Source: a virus
Virus record (IMG/VR): IMGVR_UViG_3300042465_004636
Location: 1 to 33,711 of that record
DNA length: 33,711 nucleotides
Strand: one strand, 5' to 3'
Positions within the stretch are counted from its first letter, which is position 1. Each line of letters starts with the position of its first letter. The notes beneath the pieces are model-generated. The model saw only the letters and a list, made by a program, of their open reading frames with translations, was not told where the DNA came from and searched no databases. The position numbers and the translations under genes were made by a program. Of this stretch, positions 1-5,793 are shown piece after piece.

Positions 1-1
1 G

Positions 2-433
2 GATTTGACCAAGATCAAAGAAGGTGAGGACAGGCTTTATGAAGCTCAAAACGTTACTGTTATTTCATATTCGAATTTGGAATATGTATTTAATGAAGGC
101 TATCGTGAAGCTAAGAAACATTTGAGTCAAGTAGGTTATCAAATTACTAGAGCTGAAAAAGCACTTAGAGAAGCTAAGTCTAGAGCACTTCTCGACGAGT
201 ATCCAGTCTTTCTTAAAGATAGAAATATTAAAGACAGTGCTCAAATTCGAGACGCCTATCTAGAAACAGTTAGCGACTATACTGAAGCTCAGGATAGAAT
301 TGATATGCTCAAAGCGGTAGACGCTCTTCTTGACGGCAAAGTGAAGATATTTGAAAACACTTGCCGCTACATGAAGAAGCAGATGGATATTGTACTAAGA
401 AGTGGAGTAGATGTTAATAAATATACGAGGTAA
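2..433 (+). CDS. Coiled-coil protein upstream of the recombinase, possible UvsY-like recombination mediator (5' end probably cut by window)
   Basis: The frame is open to the first base of the window. The only internal starts are a TTG at 5 and a Met near residue 101, so the true start is either the TTG or lies outside the window. About 142 residues are visible. They are strongly helical and charged, with an Ala/Lys/Glu-rich segment (about residues 30-62) and a second helical block (about 80-130). It is followed within one short gene by a RecA/UvsX-type recombinase. In T4-like phages the mediator UvsY (137 aa, all-helical) loads UvsX onto single-stranded DNA. Size, helical character and context fit such a role, but sequence identity with UvsY is not evident by eye, so the function is an inference. 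Confidence 0.6.
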   Translation, partial: DLTKIKEGEDRLYEAQNVTVISYSNLEYVFNEGYREAKKHLSQVGYQITRAEKALREAKSRALLDEYPVFLKDRNIKDSAQIRDAYLETVSDYTEAQDRIDMLKAVDALLDGKVKIFENTCRYMKKQMDIVLRSGVDVNKYTR

Positions 434-434
434 T

Positions 435-671
435 ATGAGTGCTAAAACAGCTAAGAAAATGCGAAAAATGCTAGATCTTAAGAATACTGAGAAAAAAGAT
501 CTACGCATCAGACCTAATGAACCATTAGTAGACGGTAAGTTAAAATCTACCTACACCATGATGAACACCGACCCAGCTAAACGTAAGTATAAGGAAGTTA
601 AAAAAATCCTTAAGAATAAAGATTTGTATGATCTTCATATGAAGAAAGCATCGGAGAGAGAAAATGAATAA
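435..671 (+). CDS. Small basic protein of unknown function
   Basis: A 78-residue Lys/Arg-rich protein starting MSAKTAKKMRKML. The start at 435 is preferred over an in-frame upstream ATG at 411, because 435 has a GAGG-type ribosome-binding site (427-430) and sits just after the stop of the previous gene (433); the 411 start would overlap that gene. The last 8 bases overlap the recombinase start at 664, suggesting translational coupling. No domain is recognised. The charge would suit nucleic-acid binding and the location suggests an accessory role in recombination, but that is inference only. Confidence 0.7.
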   Translation: MSAKTAKKMRKMLDLKNTEKKDLRIRPNEPLVDGKLKSTYTMMNTDPAKRKYKEVKKILKNKDLYDLHMKKASERENE

Positions 672-1752
672 GCCAGCCGCGAAAGCACCACTAGCTGAAA
701 AGCCAGTCAAGAACAAGTGGATGAAAGATCTTCAATCTTTGGACGGAGCTGTAAGTAAAGAATACAATCCGTTTCTAAGAGAGAATGTTATTCGTTCGAA
801 CTCCCCAAGCTTGAATTGGATTTTCGGTAAAGGAGCTGGTATTCCTATGGGATATTCAGCCATCTTCTTTGGAGAGCCTAAAGCAGGTAAGTCCCTCATC
901 TCGAATCTTTTCGCAGGAGCTTTGCATCAGCAAGACCCTGAAGCTATGGTTATTAAGTTCAATACGGAAATGCGCGAAGAAGGTCAAATGGCTCCTTATT
1001 GGGGTATTGATCAAAGTCGATACATTGCCTATAACGTTAACCAGCCTGAATTGATTTTCGATCGTATCAAGAAAGAAATCAACGAAATGTGTGAAGACGG
1101 AATGCCTCTTAGAATGATCATTATCGATTCTCTACAAGGTATCCAAGGCGTACGCGAAGGTCAAGCCGAAAGCGTTACACAGCAGCAGATTGGAGACAGT
1201 GCCTTAACTATCCAGAAAGGTCTTAAATCCATTCTTCCTATGCTTCGTAAGCATCGTATTGCACTTATCGCTACTTCGCACGTAAGGGCTAATCTGGACG
1301 CTGGAATGTATGGTCCTAAATTGAAAATGGCTGGAGCATGGGCGCAAAAGCACTTTTTCGAATACTTTGTCGAAGTTAAGCGTGACAACTCCAAAGAAGG
1401 GAAAATGGACGCAATCGGTAAAGCCTTCGTAAACGAAGACGTTAAAGACTTTAAAGGTAATCAAGAACGTACAGGTCATAAGATCTACGTTACAATGGCT
1501 GAGTCTTCTACAGGTGTTGCAGGTCGATCTGGAGAGTTTACATTAAACTATACAGAAGGTCTGGTTAATATCCAAGAGGAAGTATTTAACATTGCTAAAA
1601 ACCTTGGTCTTGTAGAACAACCGAATAATCGGACCTATGTTGTGGATGGTAAAACCTTCACTTCTAAGGCTGATTTTTACAATGCTTTAGAGACAGACCC
1701 TGAAATGGCATCGCAAATAGTTGAAAAAGCGTATGCTAGAGATATGAAATAA
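664..1752 (+). CDS. RecA/UvsX-family recombinase
   Basis: A 362-aa ATPase of the RecA fold. The Walker A motif is GEPKAGKS at residues 70-77 and the Walker B strand is MIIIDS at 151-156. A QQQIGDSA segment (about 173-180) and ATSHVR (203-208) follow, at the positions where RecA proteins carry the catalytic-loop and sensor regions. The length is close to UvsX (about 390 aa). The product should form filaments on single-stranded DNA and catalyse strand exchange for recombination-dependent replication and repair. The start overlaps the upstream gene by 8 bases, so it is probably expressed with the two preceding genes. The unit ends before a hairpin/promoter composite at 1767-1819. Family assignment is firm; whether it is closer to UvsX or to bacterial RecA cannot be decided by eye. 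Confidence 0.9.
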   Translation: MNKPAAKAPLAEKPVKNKWMKDLQSLDGAVSKEYNPFLRENVIRSNSPSLNWIFGKGAGIPMGYSAIFFGEPKAGKSLISNLFAGALHQQDPEAMVIKFNTEMREEGQMAPYWGIDQSRYIAYNVNQPELIFDRIKKEINEMCEDGMPLRMIIIDSLQGIQGVREGQAESVTQQQIGDSALTIQKGLKSILPMLRKHRIALIATSHVRANLDAGMYGPKLKMAGAWAQKHFFEYFVEVKRDNSKEGKMDAIGKAFVNEDVKDFKGNQERTGHKIYVTMAESSTGVAGRSGEFTLNYTEGLVNIQEEVFNIAKNLGLVEQPNNRTYVVDGKTFTSKADFYNALETDPEMASQIVEKAYARDMK

Positions 1753-1766
1753 AGTTAAAATAGTTC

Positions 1767-1795
1767 TTGCAAATTCAAGCCTCCGCCTGTATAAT
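1767..1795 (+). promoter_or_regulatory. Sigma70-type promoter (TTGCAA-N17-TATAAT) nested in an inverted repeat
   Basis: The -35 TTGCAA (1767-1772), a 17-base spacer and a perfect -10 TATAAT (1790-1795) predict transcription from about 1802, giving an 18-base leader to the ATG at 1820. The -10 lies in the loop of the inverted repeat 1777-1785/1807-1815. Confidence 0.85.
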
Positions 1796-1819
1796 CACCA
1801 TATACACGGAGGCTTTCTT
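1777..1819 (+). terminator. Hairpin that may end the recombinase unit and also covers the next ribosome-binding site
   Basis: AAGCCTCCG (1777-1785) pairs perfectly with CGGAGGCTT (1807-1815) across a 21-base loop and runs into TTTCTT, a weak U-tract. In RNA coming from the recombinase gene this is a long-loop terminator-like hairpin. It also pairs the GGAGG Shine-Dalgarno sequence (1808-1812) of the gene starting at 1820. RNA started at the nested promoter lacks the left arm, so its ribosome-binding site is free. The pairing is seen directly; termination or translation control is inference. Confidence 0.55.
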
Positions 1820-2104
1820 ATGACAAATCACAAAATAACTACAACAAATAGAATTTACTTCGTACAGTATGGTTACTTATTCTCTATGACAATTAATGAC
1901 GCTATTAAATTTGCCCAGAACGCTCTTGAAGGTGCTGGTCACGATCTTAGCGATAAAGTATTAACTCCAAGTGTTAAGCAGATTAAATTTAGAGAAATTA
2001 AAAGAGGAACTACCACTATTAAATACGGTAAGAAGTTTGTTGAAGTTTCTCACATCTTAGACTGGACTAATGAAGATTGGAGCTATTTTCTTTCTGGTTT
2101 CTAA
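1820..2104 (+). CDS. Unknown early protein, 94 aa
   Basis: No family is recognised. The product is a mixed-charge soluble protein with no membrane segment and a Trp-rich C-terminus (DWTNEDWSYF). The start at 1820 has a strong CGGAGG ribosome-binding site 7 bases upstream; an internal ATG at 1886 lacks one. It is the only gene between its own strong sigma70-type promoter (1767-1795) and the next promoter (2113-2141), so it is effectively a one-gene early unit. Strong individual promoters of this kind in phage early regions often drive host-takeover or anti-defence proteins, but nothing in the sequence identifies this one. Confidence 0.75.
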   Translation: MTNHKITTTNRIYFVQYGYLFSMTINDAIKFAQNALEGAGHDLSDKVLTPSVKQIKFREIKRGTTTIKYGKKFVEVSHILDWTNEDWSYFLSGF

Positions 2105-2112
2105 AATAACTA

Positions 2113-2141
2113 TTGACTTAGAATTTTAGATCGAGTAGAAT
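2113..2141 (+). promoter_or_regulatory. Sigma70-type promoter (TTGACT-N17-TAGAAT)
   Basis: The -35 TTGACT (2113-2118), an exact 17-base spacer and -10 TAGAAT (2136-2141) lie directly after the stop at 2104. The predicted start near 2148 gives a short leader containing AGGAGA upstream of the ATG at 2161. Confidence 0.8.
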
Positions 2142-2160
2142 TGACGCAACAGGAGAATTT

Positions 2161-2391
2161 ATGAACGAAACACTTAAAACCGCACTGATCAAATACGCAA
2201 ATCAAGACCTAGCACTAGCTCGTAAAAAAGGTAACATGAGCATCGTAGGTACTAAGGGTGGACCTACGCACATATCTTACGATAAGTCTACTAAAACCTA
2301 CGGGATTAGAAACGGATCTAATGTATTTGAAGTTAATCAAGACGAAGCAGTTCAAATAGTTGTTTCCCTTTATAACATTGTGGAGGACTAA
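2161..2391 (+). CDS. Unknown small early protein, 76 aa
   Basis: A soluble 76-residue protein with no recognised domain. The start at 2161 follows an AGGAG ribosome-binding site. A promoter at 2113-2141 drives this gene and the next two (2393-2575, 2584-2733), which follow at 1- and 8-base spacings and so form a three-gene mini-operon of very small products. No signal peptide, cysteine cluster or membrane segment is visible. Confidence 0.72.
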   Translation: MNETLKTALIKYANQDLALARKKGNMSIVGTKGGPTHISYDKSTKTYGIRNGSNVFEVNQDEAVQIVVSLYNIVED

Positions 2392-2392
2392 T

Positions 2393-2575
2393 ATGTTTAG
2401 AATCAACAGAATCAGAAAATTCACAGACGGAAACCTTAAAGGAATTGAGGTTGAAGAGTCGGTAACTGCCGAAACAATCGAAGAGGCTAAAGACAAAGCG
2501 ATGCTATTTAAGTGCGACCATCCAGTAGGTGGTAGTCCATACGAAGTTATTTGGTCTAGAATTACAATCGATTAG
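2393..2575 (+). CDS. Unknown small early protein, 60 aa
   Basis: A 60-residue product starting MFRINRIRKF. The reading frame is open further upstream to an ATG at 2360, but 2393 is preferred: it has a GGAGG ribosome-binding site (2382-2386) and begins one base after the previous stop (2391), whereas the upstream start would overlap by 32 bases. The N-terminus is basic and the middle acidic (EVEESVTAETIEEAKDKA). No family is recognised. Confidence 0.68.
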   Translation: MFRINRIRKFTDGNLKGIEVEESVTAETIEEAKDKAMLFKCDHPVGGSPYEVIWSRITID

Positions 2576-2583
2576 GAGGTTTT

Positions 2584-2733
2584 ATGATTAAGTATTTTGT
2601 AGTAAAATCTGGCGACAAATACAGGATTATCCTAACTGGAGTCCAGAACACTAAAAATTGGGAAAGTTGTATTGTAGCTGCTTTCGATACATATTCTGAA
2701 GCTGAGTTGGAATTATTTAAAAGAAGATCATAA
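2584..2733 (+). CDS. Unknown very small early protein, 49 aa
   Basis: A short reading frame starting MIKYFVVKSG and ending FKRRS. It has a perfect AGGAGG ribosome-binding site at 2574-2579, 4 bases before the ATG, and begins 8 bases after the previous stop. The product is soluble with alternating hydrophobic residues suggesting beta strands. The strong ribosome-binding site and operon position support a real gene despite its length. No function can be assigned. Confidence 0.65.
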   Translation: MIKYFVVKSGDKYRIILTGVQNTKNWESCIVAAFDTYSEAELELFKRRS

Positions 2734-2739
2734 TAGTTG

Positions 2740-2768
2740 TTGCATTTTTTAACGATTTCCTATATTAT
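2740..2768 (+). promoter_or_regulatory. Sigma70-type promoter (TTGCAT-N17-TATTAT)
   Basis: The -35 TTGCAT (2740-2745), a 17-base spacer and -10 TATTAT (2763-2768) start 6 bases after the stop at 2733. The expected start near 2775 leaves a leader with a CGGAGG site before the ATG at 2789. Confidence 0.78.
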
Positions 2769-2788
2769 ATTCCTATACGGAGGCAAAC

Positions 2789-3097
2789 ATGGAAAATAAA
2801 TTACAAGTCGCAAACACAATTTTAGAGCAGCTAGGTGGGAATCGCTTTACTATGATGACAGGAGCTAAGAACTTTGCTGGCGGTCATGACTATCTTTCTT
2901 TTAAGATACCTTCTAATAACATGGCTAGAGTTAGCCACGTAATTGTTAGATACAACGAAGGTCAAGACCTTTACGAAATGAAGTTCTTATCTATTAGAGG
3001 AGTTAAGTCTAAAGACGTAGCTTCGTTCGAAGGTGTATTTTTTGACCAGCTCCAGTCTATTTTTACTAGAGTAACTGGACTGTATACAAAATTGTAA
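2789..3097 (+). CDS. Conserved small phage/plasmid-type protein, 102 aa
   Basis: The N-terminal pattern ILEQLGGNRFTMMTGAKNF (residues 12-30) followed by a DYLSFKIPSNN segment and a C-terminal FTRVTGLYTKL recalls a small conserved protein seen in many phages and plasmids; its role is unknown to me. The protein is soluble with no membrane segment. The start at 2789 has CGGAGG 6-7 bases upstream. It is a single-gene unit between its own promoter (2740-2768) and the promoter of the DUF932 gene (3116-3143). The family recall is from memory and unverified. Confidence 0.75.
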   Translation: MENKLQVANTILEQLGGNRFTMMTGAKNFAGGHDYLSFKIPSNNMARVSHVIVRYNEGQDLYEMKFLSIRGVKSKDVASFEGVFFDQLQSIFTRVTGLYTKL

Positions 3098-3115
3098 AAT
3101 AAAGTAAAATAAGTG

Positions 3116-3143
3116 TTGCAATAGATTTAAAAATCTGTATAAT
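3116..3143 (+). promoter_or_regulatory. Sigma70-type promoter (TTGCAA-N16-TATAAT) with a dyad in its spacer
   Basis: The -35 TTGCAA (3116-3121) and -10 TATAAT (3138-3143) are separated by 16 bases. The spacer carries AGATTT (3123-3128) and AAATCT (3131-3136), a two-fold symmetric pair that could be an operator, though such AT-rich symmetry can arise by chance. The predicted start near 3150 gives a 30-base A-rich leader to the DUF932 gene. Confidence 0.8.
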
Positions 3144-3180
3144 AACTGTAACGAAACAAAAACAAACAAAGGAATTAACA

Positions 3181-4116
3181 ATGGCTCACCAAATTGAAGA
3201 AATGATGTACGTAGGCGCAACTCCTTGGCATAACCTTGGAAACCGATTTGTAGAAGCTCCTAAAACTCTTGAAGAAGCTATGGTAGCTGCAGGTCTTAAC
3301 TGGACTGTATCTACAAAAGAACTTTTCCTAGCTGATGGAACTAAAGCTCCAGCTAATGCAACTGTTCGCGATACCGACCAGTCGATCCTTGGAGTAGTTG
3401 GGTTGAAATATAAACCTCTCCAAAATAAGAATGCTTTTGACTTCTTTAACCCGTTTATTGATTCTGGAGCTGCAACTATCGAAACTGCAGGATCTCTTAT
3501 GCAAGGTAAGCGTGTTTGGGTACAGGCTAAAATTACCTCTGATGTTGACGTAGTTAAAGGAAATGACATTATCGAAAGATACATCCTCCTTTCTAACTCG
3601 CATGACGGAACAATGGCTGTAAGAGCTGGATTCACACCGCAACGTGTAGTTTGCCAAAACACTCTTACAATGGCACACCATAACGGAGAGTCGCAGCTAA
3701 TCCGAATTAAACACGGACAGAATGTTGAGCAGAACGTAGCTGCAGTTTCCCAGATTATGAATCTTGCTAATAACTCTTTTGAGACAACTCTTGAGCAATA
3801 TCGAATGCTTGCTAATAAAGAGATTAACGCTAAAGATCTTGAGAAGTTTGTTAAATTGGTGTTTAAGCTTGATGAAGATAAAGAGAATTCTGGTAAACGC
3901 CTTATGAATAACATTATCCCACTTTTCGAAACTGGTCGTGGAAATGACATGGCTGAGATTAAAGGGACTTATTGGGCAGCTTACAACAGTATCTCTGAGT
4001 ACTTGCAATATGAAAAAGGTACTGATTCTGAAGCTAGACTAAACAACCTTTGGTTTGGAACTTCTAAGACAACTCTTGAAAACGCTCTTGCAATCGCAGT
4101 AAAAATGGCAGCTTAA
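3181..4116 (+). CDS. DUF932-family (TIGR03299-type phage/plasmid-like) protein
   Basis: This 311-aa protein has the DUF932 signature: PWHNLG near residue 15, the EA...AAGLNWTV segment (about 34-44), an ILGVVGLKYKPLQN..AF block (about 68-85), and YILLSNSHDGT..V with VVCQNTL further on (about 134-162). Members occur widely in phages and plasmids near replication and recombination genes; the biochemical role is not established to my knowledge. It is an independent transcription unit with a strong promoter (3116-3143) and an intrinsic terminator (4120-4147), which suggests high early expression. The ribosome-binding site is AAAGGA about 7 bases before the ATG. Confidence 0.88.
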   Translation: MAHQIEEMMYVGATPWHNLGNRFVEAPKTLEEAMVAAGLNWTVSTKELFLADGTKAPANATVRDTDQSILGVVGLKYKPLQNKNAFDFFNPFIDSGAATIETAGSLMQGKRVWVQAKITSDVDVVKGNDIIERYILLSNSHDGTMAVRAGFTPQRVVCQNTLTMAHHNGESQLIRIKHGQNVEQNVAAVSQIMNLANNSFETTLEQYRMLANKEINAKDLEKFVKLVFKLDEDKENSGKRLMNNIIPLFETGRGNDMAEIKGTYWAAYNSISEYLQYEKGTDSEARLNNLWFGTSKTTLENALAIAVKMAA

Positions 4117-4119
4117 AAC

Positions 4120-4147
4120 AAAGTGGGGAGAAATCCCCACTTTTTAT
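4120..4147 (+). terminator. Intrinsic terminator after the DUF932 gene
   Basis: AAAGTGGGG (4120-4128) pairs perfectly with CCCCACTTT (4135-4143) across a 6-base loop, followed by a T-run. The next promoter's -35 begins at 4148, so terminator and promoter abut. Confidence 0.92.
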
Positions 4148-4176
4148 TTGACAGATTTAATAGATTCCTGTAGGAT
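4148..4176 (+). promoter_or_regulatory. Sigma70-type promoter (TTGACA-N17-TAGGAT) for the replication operon
   Basis: A consensus -35 TTGACA (4148-4153), a 17-base spacer and -10 TAGGAT (4171-4176) lie directly behind the terminator. The predicted start near 4183 precedes AGAGAGG and the ATG at 4197. Confidence 0.85.
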
Positions 4177-4196
4177 ACCTAAAAGAGAGGTTTTTT

Positions 4197-4385
4197 ATGA
4201 AAGTTAACTTATATTGGTCAGATAACCACAAATTAGCAGTAGACTCTGAAAACGCCCATCTTTTCGAAGAAGAATACCATTACGAAGTTGATTTAGAAAC
4301 TGTTAGAGAGTTTGAAGAACTTAAACAAAGAAGTAAAGATTTGCAAAAGAAACTATACGCTATTTATACGGCTAAAAACGGATGA
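4197..4385 (+). CDS. Unknown small protein, 62 aa, first gene of the replication operon
   Basis: A 62-residue acidic protein with a coiled-coil-like Glu/Lys/Leu-rich C-terminal half (about residues 33-56). The start has an AGAGAGG ribosome-binding site. Its stop overlaps the next start (ATGA at 4382-4385), so it is translationally coupled to the sigma-like gene. A partner or regulator of that protein is conceivable from the coupling but is not shown. Confidence 0.72.
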   Translation: MKVNLYWSDNHKLAVDSENAHLFEEEYHYEVDLETVREFEELKQRSKDLQKKLYAIYTAKNG

Positions 4386-5356
4386 GCGCAGAACTATTAC
4401 GCTTTCCAGTAAAGGAAATTGAAATGACTAGACAAATGTCTTACGATGATGATTTTGAGATGTTAACGCTCAGGCATGAATATCTCAAAAAAATCAAAGA
4501 TCCTGAATCTATCAATATTAAACCTTTCAAATACTTAGCCAAATCCACGGCTAGAATTATGTATGAAAAATGCCAAGCTAACTTTCAAAAAGTTGGATTT
4601 GATGTTTCAGACATAGAGTCTATTTCGAATGTATATCTTTTTGCTTATTTAGGCGTTTACAGTTTTGAAGTAAATCCAGCATCTAAAGATAGGTTTATCC
4701 AGTCTTTTCTAGATAAAACAGGTAAAGAACCTAACGAGAAAGATATTGAAAAAGCTGAGAAAAATACTATTATTAATTTCCTAAGACAGAAACTCCACCA
4801 TTGTTCTAAAGTGTGTGAGCGTAAGTCTAGGAATATCGTAGGTGCTCGTAGTGTAAAATATGTATTCGCCTATACAAAAGACTCTAAGCCGTCTCACCCT
4901 AGCAATATTGTTCAAGACTATAAAAAACACGGCTATAGAAAAGTAACTCATAAAGAACTGGTGGAAGCTAAGGAAAATAGTAAGAAAAACTCTACGCAAG
5001 ATCTTACAGATAAAGACGGTTTTAAGATTGTAGAAATTCAAGACTACTCTATGAACATGTGCAGTTTCAAAGACATGGAAGCTGAAGATGGATATGGCTT
5101 GGGCTGGGAAGAGTTTGTTCAAAAAGAACCGATGGTTGGATATTACATGGAAGAATGTGCTGAATACTTGTCCGATCCTGAAGAGAATTTAATTAAGAGA
5201 CAGGACGAGATCTTATCGATGAGCGATAAGGATTTCTTTAGTAATTTAGAGGAAAAACAAAAACGCTCTATGCTAAGGAAATTTATAGCATCTAATAAAG
5301 ATAACACTAGACTATCTGAAGAATTAAAAACCGCAAGGTCTTTTCTAAAGAAGTGA
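4382..5356 (+). CDS. Possible divergent sigma factor / phage transcription factor
   Basis: A 324-aa protein. Residues 48-96 (KPFKYLAKSTARIMYEKC.., then DVSDIESISNVYLFAYLGVYSFE) follow the pattern of sigma70 region 2: a helix that contacts RNA polymerase, then an acidic D.eDl...g...la...f block. Residues 128-151 (NFLRQKL..) would be where the promoter-melting helix lies. Near the C-terminus DPEENLIKRQ (265-274) resembles the start of sigma region 4, followed by a Leu/Lys/Arg helical tail. The similarity is a pattern match by eye only. If real, it would be a phage-encoded sigma that switches RNA polymerase to late genes, consistent with its early location and the lack of clear sigma70 promoters for the minus-strand structural genes. 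Otherwise it is an unknown replication-region protein. Confidence 0.45.
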   Translation: MSAELLRFPVKEIEMTRQMSYDDDFEMLTLRHEYLKKIKDPESINIKPFKYLAKSTARIMYEKCQANFQKVGFDVSDIESISNVYLFAYLGVYSFEVNPASKDRFIQSFLDKTGKEPNEKDIEKAEKNTIINFLRQKLHHCSKVCERKSRNIVGARSVKYVFAYTKDSKPSHPSNIVQDYKKHGYRKVTHKELVEAKENSKKNSTQDLTDKDGFKIVEIQDYSMNMCSFKDMEAEDGYGLGWEEFVQKEPMVGYYMEECAEYLSDPEENLIKRQDEILSMSDKDFFSNLEEKQKRSMLRKFIASNKDNTRLSEELKTARSFLKK

Positions 5357-5365
5357 TGGTATAAT
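5357..5365 (+). promoter_or_regulatory. Extended -10 promoter element TGGTATAAT just before the ATG at 5371
   Basis: TGG plus a perfect TATAAT (5360-5365) forms an extended -10; no convincing -35 is visible. Transcription would start at about 5371-5372, which is the ATG itself. Confidence 0.5.
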
Positions 5366-5370
5366 ACAAT

Positions 5371-5793
5371 ATGGATTTTAAAGATATTTTCAACCATCAT
5401 TTAAAGCTGTATATCTCTTCAGGTGCTAAAGTTTCTGAAAGGCTTAGTTTTCTGACACTACTTTTAATAGAACTTAGAAAAAATGGGTTTGATGTAGAAG
5501 AAAGTAGAAGAGCCGTATGTTCTAATCTTAAGTTGAGTTTTACTAGTGAATTAATAGATCGAGTGTATGAGCTATGTTTTCTTAGAGATATCGATAAAGC
5601 TATTGAACTAACCGTGGAAGAAGAAGTAAATATTGAGACGGTAGAAGATACTCAGGTCGTCTCTAATCCTATAGAGTCAGATCCTGACCATGCTCAACCT
5701 GACGACGTTCCAAATGTTGATCGAGAAGTTTACAAGAATAGAAAAGCCGTTATAGATTATGAGTTTTTAAAATCTGTAGGATATGAAGAATGA
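5371..5793 (+). CDS. Unknown protein preceding the helicase, possibly translated from a leaderless mRNA
   Basis: A 140-aa protein. The N-terminal half (about residues 1-75) is helical with conserved-looking Leu/Ile positions; the middle (about 78-115) is acidic and low-complexity and ends in a KNRKAVIDYEFLKSVGYEE tail. No Shine-Dalgarno sequence precedes the ATG, and an in-frame TAA at 5362-5364 rules out any start upstream of 5365. An extended -10 ends only 5 bases before the ATG, so a leaderless transcript is possible. The stop overlaps the helicase start (ATGA at 5790), so the two are coupled. A helicase-loader or accessory role is suggested only by the neighbour; no loader motif is seen. 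Confidence 0.65.
   Translation: MDFKDIFNHHLKLYISSGAKVSERLSFLTLLLIELRKNGFDVEESRRAVCSNLKLSFTSELIDRVYELCFLRDIDKAIELTVEEEVNIETVEDTQVVSNPIESDPDHAQPDDVPNVDREVYKNRKAVIDYEFLKSVGYEE

Noticed and set aside
3186-3950. A 254-codon open frame on the minus strand opposite the DUF932 gene
   Set aside because: It lies fully within the well-supported DUF932 gene, has no ribosome-binding site or recognisable domain, and has the composition expected of a complement frame.
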